From Sagittula salina (lineage in GTDB: Bacteria; Pseudomonadota; Alphaproteobacteria; Rhodobacterales; Rhodobacteraceae): a stretch of 64,000 nucleotides of DNA. Shown piece after piece: positions 48,974 to 57,462 of this stretch. Within the stretch, counting starts at the first letter, position 1. Each line of letters starts with the position of its first letter. Made by a program: the position numbers and the translations under genes. The notes beneath the pieces were generated by a model, which worked only from the letters and a program-made list of their open reading frames with translations, was not told the origin of the DNA and did no database searches. The stretch is taken from positions 310,001 to 374,000 of the forward strand of contig NZ_JAGISH010000002.1 in assembly GCF_017813235.1 (NCBI RefSeq), in the 5' to 3' direction.

Positions 48974-49260
48974 CTGATAATTTTCCTTAGTTTAGTAGCG
49001 TGGAAATCGGCTCGTCAAACTGGTCTTCTCGTCCATCCTGCTTATAGTTTTGCGCGGAAGCAAGGCTGACAGCCGCCGCGCCGTCGCCGGGCCGCCTCCT
49101 CGGCCCGGCGATTGGACAGGGGGTCGCTGCCGACGTGAGCTTTTTCGGCGTTGGCGAGATAAAGTGGTCGCCAATCCGGTGGAGCGCCGGACCGCGGCCC
49201 GTCATGTCGGAGACATGCTTCCAGCATGATGGCGCGGCTTTGCGTGGTTGGCGGCGTAGA

Positions 49261-49287
49261 ATGGTGGGCTGGAAACCCGCCCTACGG
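49261..49287 (+). repeat. CCCTACGG palindromic repeat, unit 1
   Basis: GGTGGGCT-GGAA-ACCCGCC is an imperfect inverted repeat followed by CTACGG. The same ending and design recur in units 2 and 3. Confidence 0.6.
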
Positions 49288-49340
49288 ATTTTTGCACGGT
49301 ATGTTTTTGCCACTGAGGTGCGCGAGAGGTCTGGCGGAGG

Positions 49341-49368
49341 ATGGTGCGTGAAATCACGCACCCTACGG
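49341..49368 (+). repeat. CCCTACGG palindromic repeat, unit 2
   Basis: GGTGCGTG-AAAT-CACGCACC is a perfect 8-bp inverted repeat followed by CTACGG. Arm sequence differs from units 1 and 3 but both arms change together, as expected for a conserved hairpin. Confidence 0.7.
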
Positions 49369-49387
49369 AGGGCTTGGAGGGCATGAG

Positions 49388-49417
49388 AAAGGCCCCCGCC
49401 GGGTGGTGGGGGCCTTT
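49388..49417 (-). terminator. Terminator of tkt
   Basis: A perfect 10-bp stem AAAGGCCCCC / GGGGGCCTTT with a 10-base loop lies 42 bases after the tkt stop on the minus strand, ending in TTTCT. Confidence 0.8.
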
Positions 49418-49429
49418 GGTGTTGAAGCG

Positions 49430-49457
49430 GTAGGTGGGTTGGAAACCCACCCTACGG
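49430..49457 (+). repeat. CCCTACGG palindromic repeat, unit 3
   Basis: GGTGGGTT-GGA-AACCCACC is a perfect 8-bp inverted repeat followed by CTACGGG. It lies in the short 3' untranslated part of tkt, between its stop codon and its terminator. Confidence 0.7.
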
Positions 49458-49458
49458 G

Positions 49459-51474
49459 TCAGAGCAGGGCTTTGGCGGCCTCGGCGACTTTGGCCGAGGT
49501 GATGCCGAACTGCTCGTAGAGAACTTCGTAGGGGGCGGAGGCGCCGAAGCCGGTCATGCCGATGAAGGCGCCTTTGTCACGCTTGCCGCGCTCGCCCGTG
49601 AGCCACTTGTCCCAGCCCATGCCGCAGGCGGCCTCGACGGCCACGCGCACCGGACCGGCGGGCAGGACCTTGCGGCGGTATGCCTCGTCCTGCGCCTCGA
49701 ACAGTTCCCAGCAGGGCATGGAGACGACGCGGGTGCCGATGCCTTCGGCCTGCAGCGCGTCGCGGGCGGCCATGGCGATCTCGACCTCCGACCCGGTGGC
49801 CATGAGGATGACCTGACGCTTGCCCTCGGCGTCGGCGAGGACGTAGGCGCCCTTTTCGACGAGGTTGGCGTTCTTGTGCTCCGTGCGCACGGTCTTCAGG
49901 TTCTGGCGGGTGAGCGAGATCACGGAGGGGGTCGCGCTTTGCGTCAGGGCGATTTCCCAGGCCTCGGCGGTTTCCACCGCGTCGGCTGGGCGGAAGACCA
50001 GCGTGTTGGGCGTGGCGCGAGAGATCGCCAGGTGTTCGATCGGCTGGTGCGTCGGGCCGTCCTCGCCCAGACCGATGGAGTCATGGGTCATGACGAAGAC
50101 CGTGGGCACGTGCTGGAGCGCGGCGAGGCGCATGGCCGGGCGGGCGTAGTCAGTGAAGGCCATGAAGGTGCCGCCGTAGGGGCGGATGCCGCCGTGCAGC
50201 GCCATGCCGTTCATCGCGGAGGACATGCCGTGTTCGCGGATGCCCCAGTAGACGTAGCGGCCCTTGCGGTTGTCCGTGTCGAACTTGCCCATGTCGCCGG
50301 TCAGCGTGTTGTTCGAGCCGGTCAGGTCGGCGGAGCCGCCCGCCGTTTCCGGCATGATCGGGTTGATGACCTCGAGCGCCATTTCCGACGCCTTGCGGGT
50401 GGCGACCTTGGGCGTGGTTTCGGAGACTTGCTTTTTCAGCGCCTTGATGGTGGCGGAGAGTTTCTTTGGCGTGTCCCCGGCCATGGTGCGGGCGAATTCC
50501 GTCTGGCGGGCGGCGGACTGTTCGGACAGGCGCTGTTCCCAGGCCTCGCGGTCGGCGGCGCCGCGGGAACCGATCTCTTCCCACCAGGACTTGATCTCGG
50601 CGGGGACCTCGAAGGGGCCGGTGGTCCAGCCCCAGGCCTCCTTTGCAGCGGTGTTCTGCTCTGCGTTGGTCAGCGCACCGTGGCCCTTCGAGGTGTCCTG
50701 CGCGGCGTGGCCGAGGGCGATATGCGTCTTGCAGGCGATCATCGAGGGACGGGGGTCGGTCTTGGCGGCAGCGATGGCGGCGTCGATGGCCTCCGGGTCG
50801 TGGCCGTCGATTTCCTGCACGTGCCAGCCGGAGGCGGCGAAGCGTGCGGGCTGGTCGGTGCGGTCCGACAGCGAGACCTTGCCGTCGATGGTGATGTCGT
50901 TGTTGTCCCACAGCACGATCAGGCGGCCGAGTTCATAGCGGCCGGCGAGGCCGAGCGCCTCGTGGGAAACGCCCTCCATCAGGCAGCCGTCACCGGCGAC
51001 GACATAGGTGTGGTGATCGACGAGTTTCTCGCCGAAGCGGGCGCGGAGCATTTCCTCCGCCATGGCGAAGCCGACGGAATGCGCCAGCCCCTGGCCCAGC
51101 GGGCCGGTGGTCATCTCGACACCCTTCAGGAGGAAGTTCTCCGGGTGGCCGGCGGTCTTCGATCCCCACTGGCGGAAGGCCTTGATCTGGTCGAGAGTCA
51201 CCTCCGGGTCGCCGGTCAGGTGCAGGAGCGCATAAAGCAGCATGGAGCCGTGACCCGCCGAGAGGATGAACCGGTCGCGGTCATGCCATTCGGGCTGCGA
51301 GGCGTCGAACTTGAGGTGCTTCGAGAACAGCACGGTGGCGACGTCGGCCATGCCGATGGGCATGCCGGTGTGGCCGGAATTCGCCTGTGCGACGGCGTCG
51401 AGCGCCAGCGCGCGGATCGCGGTCGAGCGCATCCAGTGTTCCGGGTTGCGGGTGCGAAGCTCTTGGATATCCAC
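49459..51474 (-). CDS. tkt: Transketolase
   Basis: The 671-residue thiamine-diphosphate enzyme transfers two-carbon units in the pentose phosphate and (if present) Calvin pathways. Visible motifs are [17 protein letters not shown], the ThDP motif [18 protein letters not shown] with [14 protein letters not shown], the [15 protein letters not shown] loop with the catalytic His, and the [16 protein letters not shown] end. I chose the GTG at 51474 ([15 protein letters not shown]) because AAGGAAC stands upstream and homology starts there, although the frame is open to 52224. It is divergent from the coiled-coil/zapA pair. Confidence 0.95.
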   Translation of the reverse strand: MDIQELRTRNPEHWMRSTAIRALALDAVAQANSGHTGMPIGMADVATVLFSKHLKFDASQPEWHDRDRFILSAGHGSMLLYALLHLTGDPEVTLDQIKAFRQWGSKTAGHPENFLLKGVEMTTGPLGQGLAHSVGFAMAEEMLRARFGEKLVDHHTYVVAGDGCLMEGVSHEALGLAGRYELGRLIVLWDNNDITIDGKVSLSDRTDQPARFAASGWHVQEIDGHDPEAIDAAIAAAKTDPRPSMIACKTHIALGHAAQDTSKGHGALTNAEQNTAAKEAWGWTTGPFEVPAEIKSWWEEIGSRGAADREAWEQRLSEQSAARQTEFARTMAGDTPKKLSATIKALKKQVSETTPKVATRKASEMALEVINPIMPETAGGSADLTGSNNTLTGDMGKFDTDNRKGRYVYWGIREHGMSSAMNGMALHGGIRPYGGTFMAFTDYARPAMRLAALQHVPTVFVMTHDSIGLGEDGPTHQPIEHLAISRATPNTLVFRPADAVETAEAWEIALTQSATPSVISLTRQNLKTVRTEHKNANLVEKGAYVLADAEGKRQVILMATGSEVEIAMAARDALQAEGIGTRVVSMPCWELFEAQDEAYRRKVLPAGPVRVAVEAACGMGWDKWLTGERGKRDKGAFIGMTGFGASAPYEVLYEQFGITSAKVAEAAKALL

Positions 51475-51725
51475 CGTGATGTTCCTTGGTTTGCAGCGTT
51501 TCGCGCTGAATAGCAGCGATCGGCGGAAAGGCAAGGTTTGGCCCATGAAACCACGGATTCGTGGTTGAAAACCGCCTGCTAAGGTCTTGGGATTTATGGG
51601 GGGCGCAATTTCCACGATCCCTTGGTAAACTTTGCCCAAGGGACCGTGGGTTGATTCGCCGCGCGAAGTCGTGTTGCGCGAAGATGTCATGACAAGGTCC
51701 GTCAAAGATGGGGGCGAGAGGGCAG

Positions 51726-52550
51726 ATGACCCAGATCGACGATTTGCAGGCGCGGATCTCGCGCGCGCTGGACCGCATCGGTTACGGGCTCGAGACATTC
51801 GAGCCGGGCGCTGGTTCGGGCGAAACCGAAGCGTTGTCAGCCCGCGTGGCGGAGCTGGAGACGGCGCAGGCAGCCGCTGAGGCCCGCGCCAATGCGGCGG
51901 AGGCTGCGGCGGAGGCAATTCGTGCGCAGCTTCAGGCGGATATGGAGCAGGCGGTCGAAACCGCGCTGAACGAGGCGGCCGCCGGGCAGGAGATCGCCGT
52001 CGCCGAGGCCGTCGAGGTGGCGCTGAGCCGCGCGGCGGAGGAACGCGATCGCGCGCTGGCCGCGATCCGCGCAGAGGCCGAGGCGGCCATTGCGTCGCAT
52101 GGTAGCGTCGGCGAGGCGGACGCCCCAAGTACGCCCGCGGTGCCATCGGCGGATTGGGCACGGGTGGAGGATGAGTTGCGCACGCTTCGCGAGGCCTTGG
52201 AGGATGAGAGAATCGCCAACGCACAGCTGACCGAGCGCATGCGCCACCTGAAGGAACGGATACCGCAGGCAGCTGCGGCGCCGTCGGGCCCGCAGAGCAT
52301 CGCCGCGCTCGACGCGGAGGTGCAGCGCCTGCGCGCGGCCAATGCCCAGTTGGCGGAGGCCAACGGCAAGCTGCGCGAGGCCAATGCCATGGGCGTGGGT
52401 GACACGCAGCTGATCAACAAGGCACTCGCGGCGGAGCTGGAGGCGATGCGCGCCAGCCGGTCGGTGGACGCCGCCGAAACGCAGGCGCTGATCGAAGTGC
52501 TGGAGCCGTTGCTGGCCGAAGCGGGCGTGACCGAGGAGGCAGGCGCATGA
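51726..52550 (+). CDS. Coiled-coil protein upstream of zapA
   Basis: The 274-residue protein is predicted to be almost all alpha-helical coiled coil: heptad-like runs from about residue 35 ([20 protein letters not shown]) to 110, a Pro/Ser linker near 140, and further coils from 150 to 250 ending [17 protein letters not shown]. There is no signal or membrane helix. The start ATG has GAGAGG just upstream, and the stop overlaps zapA by four bases, so the two are co-translated. I recall a conserved protein of this kind beside zapA in Rhodobacterales; it may work with ZapA in division-ring assembly, which is an inference. Confidence 0.75.
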   Translation: MTQIDDLQARISRALDRIGYGLETFEPGAGSGETEALSARVAELETAQAAAEARANAAEAAAEAIRAQLQADMEQAVETALNEAAAGQEIAVAEAVEVALSRAAEERDRALAAIRAEAEAAIASHGSVGEADAPSTPAVPSADWARVEDELRTLREALEDERIANAQLTERMRHLKERIPQAAAAPSGPQSIAALDAEVQRLRAANAQLAEANGKLREANAMGVGDTQLINKALAAELEAMRASRSVDAAETQALIEVLEPLLAEAGVTEEAGA

Positions 52551-52948
52551 GCCAGATCGAGGTGGAAATCCAGATCGGCGGGCGGAGTTTCGAAGTCGCC
52601 TGTCAGGAAGGCGAACAGCAGTTCCTGATCTCGGCGGCCGCACTGCTGGACACGGAGGCGCAGGTGCTGGTCGAACAGATCGGCCGCATCCCGGAGGCGC
52701 GGATGCTGCTGATGGCCGGGCTGATGCTGGCGGACAAGACGGCCGGGCTGGAGGAGAAACTCCGTGAGTCGGAGGCGCAGCTGCGCACGATGAAGGCAGA
52801 GTTGGACGCGGCGAAGGCGGCCCCGGCTCCCGCGCCCGAAAAGGTCGAAGTGCCGGTGATTCCGGCCGATCTCGTGGATGCGCTGGCGGAGATCGCGGCC
52901 CGCACGGAGTCCCTGGCCGAGACGGTAGATGAGAAACTGAACCCCTGA
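52547..52948 (+). CDS. zapA: Cell division protein ZapA
   Basis: The 133-residue protein promotes FtsZ ring bundling. The N-terminal ZapA core (IEVEIQIGGRSFEVACQEGEQQFLISAAALLDTE) is followed by the coiled-coil dimerisation helix near residues 65-90. A Pro/Ala linker (KAAPAPAPEKVEVPVIP) and a C-terminal extension of about 25 residues are typical of alphaproteobacterial forms. It overlaps the upstream coiled-coil gene. A candidate 6S RNA follows directly. Confidence 0.88.
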   Translation: MSQIEVEIQIGGRSFEVACQEGEQQFLISAAALLDTEAQVLVEQIGRIPEARMLLMAGLMLADKTAGLEEKLRESEAQLRTMKAELDAAKAAPAPAPEKVEVPVIPADLVDALAEIAARTESLAETVDEKLNP

Positions 52949-53088
52949 GGGCGCGATGCGCCCCCCGCGCCGGAAGTGGGTTGTTGACCCGAACCGGGAG
53001 TCCGCGCGATCAGGCTCCCGGGGCCGGTCTTCGTGGGCGGGCCGTCTGGACCATGCGTGAAGTTCGGGCGACGCGGTTTATCCGGCGC
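52949..53088 (+). ncRNA. ssrS: Candidate 6S RNA downstream of zapA
   Basis: 6S RNA commonly lies right after zapA. The sequence can fold into a long rod. GCGCCGGA (52967-52974) pairs with TCCGGCGC (53081-53088), and CCCGAAC (52988-52994) pairs with GTTCGGG (53062-53068). An internal hairpin CCGGGAG/CTCCCGG (52994-53000 with 53015-53021) uses the shared base in an alternative pairing. The open regions between the stems could form the bubble that mimics an open promoter. The 3' end overlaps the tpiA stop by about 10 bases on the other strand. The exact ends are guesses. Confidence 0.45.
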
Positions 53089-53827
53089 TGGTGTTCAGGG
53101 CCGCGATGATGGGAACAAAGTCCGCAGCCTTCAGAGAGGCGCCGCCGACCAGCGCGCCGTCGACGTTGGAGACGGCGAAGATCTCGGCGGCGTTGGTGGC
53201 CTTTACGGAGCCACCGTAGAGCAGGCGAACGGAGCCCCCGATGCCCGTGCCAAAACGGTCTTCGAGGCCACGCCGGATGAAATCGTGCACTTCGCCGATC
53301 TGGCCCGTGGTGGGGACCTTGCCGGTGCCGATGGCCCATACAGGTTCATAGGCGACGACGAGTTTGTCGCCGGTCGCATCGTCCGGAATTGAACTGGCGA
53401 GCTGGTCACCGATAATGTCGAGGGTCTTGTCCGCGTCCCGCTCGGAAAGGGTTTCGCCGATACAGACGATGGCCTTCAGCCCTGCCGCCCAGGCGGTGCG
53501 GCACTTGGCCTGCACGAGGGCGCTTGTTTCCTCGTGATCGGTGCGGCGCTCGGAGTGGCCGAGGATCACATAGTCGGCGCCCACATCCTTCAGCATGGCC
53601 GCGGAAAGATCGCCGGTATGCGCGCCGGAGGCTGCCGCGTGGCAATCCTGTCCGCCAATGGCCACCGTGCCGGAGCGGGAGCGGGCGGCGTGGATCAGCG
53701 TGGCGGGTGGGCAGATCAGTACCTCCGCCGGGCCGTTGACGGAGGTTTCGGCGATGGCTTCGAGCGCGTCCAGCGCTGCCATGGTGCCGTTCATCTTCCA
53801 GTTGCCTGCGGCGAGTTTGGTTCGCAT
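53078..53827 (-). CDS. tpiA: Triosephosphate isomerase
   Basis: The 249-residue TIM-barrel enzyme interconverts dihydroxyacetone phosphate and glyceraldehyde 3-phosphate. The active site is complete: AAGNWKMNG with Lys11, ILGHSERR with the catalytic His, [12 protein letters not shown] with the catalytic Glu on the mobile loop, and [11 protein letters not shown] phosphate binding. It is convergent with zapA and the candidate 6S RNA. The ribosome site is GAGGGGACG upstream of the ATG on the minus strand. Confidence 0.95.
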   Translation of the reverse strand: MRTKLAAGNWKMNGTMAALDALEAIAETSVNGPAEVLICPPATLIHAARSRSGTVAIGGQDCHAAASGAHTGDLSAAMLKDVGADYVILGHSERRTDHEETSALVQAKCRTAWAAGLKAIVCIGETLSERDADKTLDIIGDQLASSIPDDATGDKLVVAYEPVWAIGTGKVPTTGQIGEVHDFIRRGLEDRFGTGIGGSVRLLYGGSVKATNAAEIFAVSNVDGALVGGASLKAADFVPIIAALNTSAG

Positions 53828-53941
53828 ATTCGTCCCCTCGATCTGTCGGGAGGAAGTGTCACGGTCATTGGCGGGAGGTCAAGGGCGCGTGCGCCCGGCC
53901 GGTATCCTGTGGCGACCCGGTCCCGCGGCCGGATGACCCGG

Positions 53942-54265
53942 TCAAAGATGCTTCAGCGCGCGGCGGGCGAGCGCCACCGCTGCCTCCGGGTCGTCCTCGC
54001 AATCGGTGGGCAGCGTCCAGTAGGGCATGGCGACGGGGCGCCCCTCCTTGCGGGTGTAGGCCCAGCGGGTGCAGCCCATGGCGTCGAGTTCTTCCATGAA
54101 GGCCCCCGCACCCTTGATCAGGATACCGAGATCGGAGTGAAGCAGGGCAAAGATCGTGCCCCGGTGATAGAGGCACAGACCCCCCATCATGCGCCGCGTC
54201 GCCAGGTCGCCCAAGCCAGAAAAGAGATCGGTGGCAAAGGCGATATCCTCGGGCGTGACGCTCAT
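53942..54265 (-). CDS. TfoX N-terminal-domain protein
   Basis: The 107-residue protein corresponds to the N-terminal domain of TfoX/Sxy, regulators of natural competence in gammaproteobacteria. It shows IAFATDLFSGLGDLATRRMMGG near residues 8-29, GLCLYHRGTIFALL, and PYWTLPTDCEDDPEAAVALARRAL. The C-terminal DNA-binding-like domain of TfoX is absent. In alphaproteobacteria such single-domain proteins have no demonstrated role. It lies between tpiA and the A-type Fe-S carrier on the same strand. Confidence 0.85.
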   Translation of the reverse strand: MSVTPEDIAFATDLFSGLGDLATRRMMGGLCLYHRGTIFALLHSDLGILIKGAGAFMEELDAMGCTRWAYTRKEGRPVAMPYWTLPTDCEDDPEAAVALARRALKHL

Positions 54266-54396
54266 GAGGGCGTGCAGCCTTCGACGGGGGCGGTGGGGGG
54301 CAGGGGTTTCACGGCGCCGGGCTTTGCAGGGGCCGGGCTTTGGAGGGACCGCGGTGTGGAGGCCAAGCGTCCCGGCGTCGCCCGCGGCCCGGGCGG

Positions 54397-54783
54397 TCAG
54401 GCATCCTTGCCGGCGCGTTCGGCTTGCAGTTCCTCGATATCCTTGAACTTGATGGACTCGCCACAGCCGCAGGCGTCCGTCACGTTGGGGTTGCGGAACT
54501 TGAAGCCGGATTCAAGCAAAGATGTTTCGTGGTCGATCTCGGTGCCGAAGAGGAACATCTGCGCCATGGGCGCGATCAGCACGCGGGCACCATCCTGTTC
54601 CACGACCTCGTCGTTGTCGTCGGGCGAGTCGACATACTGCATGGTGTATTCCATGCCCGCGCAACCGCCCTTTTTCAGACCGATCTTCAGGCCGAAGCGG
54701 CCCTCGCGGTCCATCAGCTTGCGGATCTGCTTGACCGCGGAGGGGGTGATGGTGACGGGGGATTGGCCGGGAATGCCGAACAT
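54397..54783 (-). CDS. A-type iron-sulfur cluster carrier (HesB/IscA family)
   Basis: The 128-residue protein delivers Fe-S clusters to apoproteins. All three conserved cysteines are visible: GLKKGGCAGMEYTM near residue 41 and CGCGES near residue 105. It resembles SufA/IscA/ErpA types; the phylogenetic class cannot be told by eye, so no symbol is given. The many Fe-S proteins of complex I in this window are potential clients. A SufT-like protein lies 2.6 kb downstream in sequence order on the same strand. Confidence 0.9.
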   Translation of the reverse strand: MFGIPGQSPVTITPSAVKQIRKLMDREGRFGLKIGLKKGGCAGMEYTMQYVDSPDDNDEVVEQDGARVLIAPMAQMFLFGTEIDHETSLLESGFKFRNPNVTDACGCGESIKFKDIEELQAERAGKDA

Positions 54784-54875
54784 GAGGTGTCCTTCGGAGA
54801 CGAATGTGTGCGTTCGACAGACAACTTAAGCCCTGCAGCCCGGTTTCTCAAGCCGGGGGATCGCTCGCCGTGCTG

Positions 54876-56567
54876 TCAGGCGGCCTCGGCGGCGGGCACA
54901 TGCGGGAAGATCGTCACGTTATCGTGTTTCTCCAGGTCGTTCAGTCGCCGGATCAGAGCCTCTCGCGCGATGCAGGCCGCATCCCACGAGGTGTTCGGAT
55001 CGGCGCAGGGCAGCATGAACCAGACCTCCATGCCAAAGACATCCTGCCCGGTGACGCGCACGTAAGCCTTTTCCGGGTCATCGAGCATCTCTGAGTCGAG
55101 TTCGGCCACCACCGCATCGAAGGCTTCGCGCAGCCGGTCGAGGTCGACATGCGGAGCGAGCTTGAACTTCAGCATCCGCAGCATCTCGGGTTCCTTCAGG
55201 GTCCAGTTCTCGAATGGTGTCGATACGAATTCATTGACCGGCACGACGATACGGACGCCTGACCATTCGCGCAGCTGAACGAAGGTGAAATTGATGCGCT
55301 CCACGTGGCAGAGCTTGTCCTTCCAGACGACGCGGTCGCCGATGCGCGCGGACTGGTTCAGCGCGATCTGGAGCGACGACAGGATGTTGGACAGGATGGT
55401 GCGGGCGGCGAAGCCGAGAACCAGGGTGAGAACCCCGGCGGACGCCAGCAGGGAGAAGCCGTAGGTGCGGAAGACGTTGGCGGAGGCGAGAACGATGCCG
55501 AATCCGAAAAGCGTGACGACGATCACCAGAATCCGGCGCACGGCGGCCAGACGCGTGGCGCGGGTGCGGCTTTCGTCGAACTGGCGGCCGGTGAGGTCCA
55601 TATCCTCGAAGCCCGTGATCTGGTCGAGGATGACCTCGATCACATTGAGGATCAGCATCAGCGCAGCGGTGACGAAACCCGCCGCGATCAACGGCGTCAG
55701 GACGGTATTGAGCCGCCCTGAGAAGACGAACAAAGTCTGGGTGCCGATGGAGAGCACCAGCGTTACGGCCACGATGATAAGAGGCGCCCGGGCAGCGCGG
55801 AAAGCATGGCGCAGGATGCGATGTTTCGGATATTGGCCGAGCCGTCCGAGCCCCTTCGACGTCAGGTGCCCGGTCATGGTCGCCAGAAGGATCAGCAGTG
55901 GCAGGCCGATCACCTCCCACCACATGAGATTCCAGAAGGCATCCTGACGCAGCGCGTCGGGCAGCCATTTTTCGAAGGATGACGGGCCGAACGCGTCATA
56001 GAGGCGCGGAATCTTCTGCACCGTCTGACGGGAGAAGACCCATACCGGCGCCTTGCCCTCGGCTTTGATCCGCTCCAGCCGGATGGCCGCGGGGATGCCG
56101 TCAAGCTCGATCTCCCACAGAAGGAGAGAGCGGCGTTTCATCCCGGCGGTGGCGGCGTTGGAGGTTTCACGCGCATCCAGTGCATCGGGCCGGTCGATGA
56201 TCTGACCCCAGTCGATCACCGCGCGACGGTTGAGAACCGAAAGCAGCTGGCGGGCCAGGCGGGCCCCTTCCTCTGCCTGTTCGGCCTCGGGGATGTCCTG
56301 AAGGTTCAGCAGGTGGCCGAGCATTCGCTCGCGGTCTTCCGGATCGCCAAGACGGTCGGTGCCGCGCAGCAGCGCCTCGACCGTGGCGCGGGGGGTGGAC
56401 CGGTCCAGCCCGTTCGGCACGGGTCCAAGACCGGGATTGAGGCGGTCGACTTCGAACCACGGAGCATCGCCGCCGGAGCCGGTATCCTGAGCGGATACAC
56501 CGGCGGGATGCAGCGCGAACCAAAGCGCGGCGAGCAGCAGCGGGACGGCGTTCAAGAGCCCCCGCAT
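54876..56567 (-). CDS. MscS family mechanosensitive channel with secreted N-terminal domain
   Basis: The 563-residue protein has a signal peptide (LLNAVPLLLAALWFALHPAGVSAQ), a periplasmic domain of about 190 residues, and four to five membrane helices. The MscS pore helix and beta-domain follow (LASAGVLTLVLGFAARTILSNILSS, then LNQSARIGDRVVWKDKLCHVERINFTF). The C-terminal vestibule domain ends EKHDNVTIFPHVP. It releases solutes on hypo-osmotic shock in the family. The ATG at 56567 overlaps the stop of a 41-codon ORF; a TTG one codon earlier is possible. Confidence 0.9.
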   Translation of the reverse strand: MRGLLNAVPLLLAALWFALHPAGVSAQDTGSGGDAPWFEVDRLNPGLGPVPNGLDRSTPRATVEALLRGTDRLGDPEDRERMLGHLLNLQDIPEAEQAEEGARLARQLLSVLNRRAVIDWGQIIDRPDALDARETSNAATAGMKRRSLLLWEIELDGIPAAIRLERIKAEGKAPVWVFSRQTVQKIPRLYDAFGPSSFEKWLPDALRQDAFWNLMWWEVIGLPLLILLATMTGHLTSKGLGRLGQYPKHRILRHAFRAARAPLIIVAVTLVLSIGTQTLFVFSGRLNTVLTPLIAAGFVTAALMLILNVIEVILDQITGFEDMDLTGRQFDESRTRATRLAAVRRILVIVVTLFGFGIVLASANVFRTYGFSLLASAGVLTLVLGFAARTILSNILSSLQIALNQSARIGDRVVWKDKLCHVERINFTFVQLREWSGVRIVVPVNEFVSTPFENWTLKEPEMLRMLKFKLAPHVDLDRLREAFDAVVAELDSEMLDDPEKAYVRVTGQDVFGMEVWFMLPCADPNTSWDAACIAREALIRRLNDLEKHDNVTIFPHVPAAEAA

Positions 56568-56692
56568 CAACGCGCGGCCATCATGGTCGGGGTGTCGAAC
56601 CAGTGCCTGCCAGTGCCGGGCAGGCTGGCGTTCATCGCCACAAGGAAGGCGGCGGCAACGAAGAGGAGGGCAAGTTCATGTCTGTGTCGCAT
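56567..56692 (-). CDS. Micro-ORF with membrane helix, coupled to the MscS gene
   Basis: The 41-residue product MRHRHELALLFVAAAFLVAM, then NASLPGTGRHWFDTPTM and a short end, has one hydrophobic helix (about residues 7-20). Its TGA shares a base with the ATG of the channel gene (TGATG), typical of translational coupling. The ribosome site (GCGAGGC) is weak. It could encode a small channel partner or serve as a leader that couples translation; both are inferences. Confidence 0.35.
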   Translation of the reverse strand: MRHRHELALLFVAAAFLVAMNASLPGTGRHWFDTPTMMAAR

Positions 56693-57099
56693 GCCTCGCA
56701 AACGTACGACGGGGCAAAGGGTTCCCTTGCGACAGCCGCGAGGGTGGTGGCGCGACGGCAGAGCCGGGCGCTGCCAAGCCACGGTGGCGCGGCTAGGCGG
56801 GAGGGGCGCTGCCCCCGTGGCGCCTGCGCCGCGCCTGCCCCGGAGGCATTCTAATCAACCTGCCCCGGAGGCATTCTAATCAAGAAGAAACAGGCGCGCG
56901 TGGCGGCACCACGCCGGGCAGTGCCGTTCTGAAAGCTCCGCTGACAGACCCTGTGCCGGAGCTCGGAACGAGCGATTGCGCGCTGTTTGCCAAAGTACAC
57001 GGGCGCGACGCGCCGGGCGCGGCTTTGGGGCGCGACCCGGCAGACCGTTCCGGCCTGAAACCGGGAGGAGGTGGCGGGGGGGCGTCGGACCCCGCAGGT
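56693..57099. other. Non-coding tract between SufT-like gene and micro-ORF
   Basis: This 407-bp stretch contains the fourth dispersed hairpin repeat (56803-56883) with an internal tandem duplication. I see no gene; short open frames on both strands look non-coding. Confidence 0.55.
56803..56883 (+). repeat. Dispersed hairpin intergenic repeat, copy D, with duplicated tail
   Basis: The GGGGC-GCT-GCCCC hairpin (56803-56815) is followed by a tail beginning CCTGCCCCGGAGGCATTC. The 25-bp tail (56834-56858) is present twice in exact tandem (second copy 56859-56883) and is followed by GAAGAAA, as in copies A and B. Confidence 0.65.
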
Positions 57100-57462
57100 T
57101 CACATGAAGCCCAGTTCCAGCCGGGCCTCGTCTGACATCATGTCCATGCCCCAGGGCGGATCCCATGTCAGGTCGACGTCAACATGCTTAACGCCTGCGA
57201 CCGGTTCGACCGCTTCGGCTACCCATCCGGGCATCTCGCCCGCCACGGGGCAGCCCGGCGCGGTCAGGGTCATGACAACGCGAACCTCGTTCTGGTCGTT
57301 GATCTCGACGGTGTATACGAGGCCGAGGTCATAGATATTTACCGGAATTTCAGGGTCGTAGACGGTGCGGCATGCCTCGACGACCTGGTCGTACAGGGGG
57401 TGATCCGTGCTCGAGGGCGCGATCAACGGGGTGCCTTCGAGCGGGGGGCTCGCTTCGGTCAT
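57100..57462 (-). CDS. sufT: SufT/MIP18-like Fe-S assembly protein (DUF59)
   Basis: The 120-residue protein has an N-terminal variable region and the DUF59 core (VYDPEIPVNIYDLGLVYTVE, then MTLTAPGCPVAGEMPGWV with the conserved Cys). It ends VDLTWDPPWGMDMMSDEARLELG, characteristic of the SufT/PaaD group that helps mature Fe-S proteins. The rest of a suf operon is not in the window. GACAGACATG (minus strand) holds the start. It could also be called SUF assembly protein. Confidence 0.88.
   Translation of the reverse strand: MTEASPPLEGTPLIAPSSTDHPLYDQVVEACRTVYDPEIPVNIYDLGLVYTVEINDQNEVRVVMTLTAPGCPVAGEMPGWVAEAVEPVAGVKHVDVDLTWDPPWGMDMMSDEARLELGFM

Larger units (their letters stand above)
48974..49458. 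other. Repeat-bearing non-coding tract before tkt
   Basis: This 485-bp stretch has no convincing gene. It holds three palindromic repeat units with the constant flank CCCTACGG (49261-49287, 49341-49368, 49430-49457) and the tkt terminator (49388-49417). A 120-codon open frame on the minus strand runs through the palindromes and does not look coding. Confidence 0.6.

Noticed and set aside
48987..49361. 124-codon ORF on the minus strand before tkt
   Set aside because: It runs through two palindromic repeat units and a Gly/Arg/Pro-rich hairpin; no family-like sequence and no ribosome site.
48974..49458. Genomic-island attachment site for the tRNA-Val genes
   Set aside because: No duplicate of the tRNA 3' end (GGTTCGAGTCCC or similar) occurs downstream, and no integrase is present, so an island cannot be claimed.
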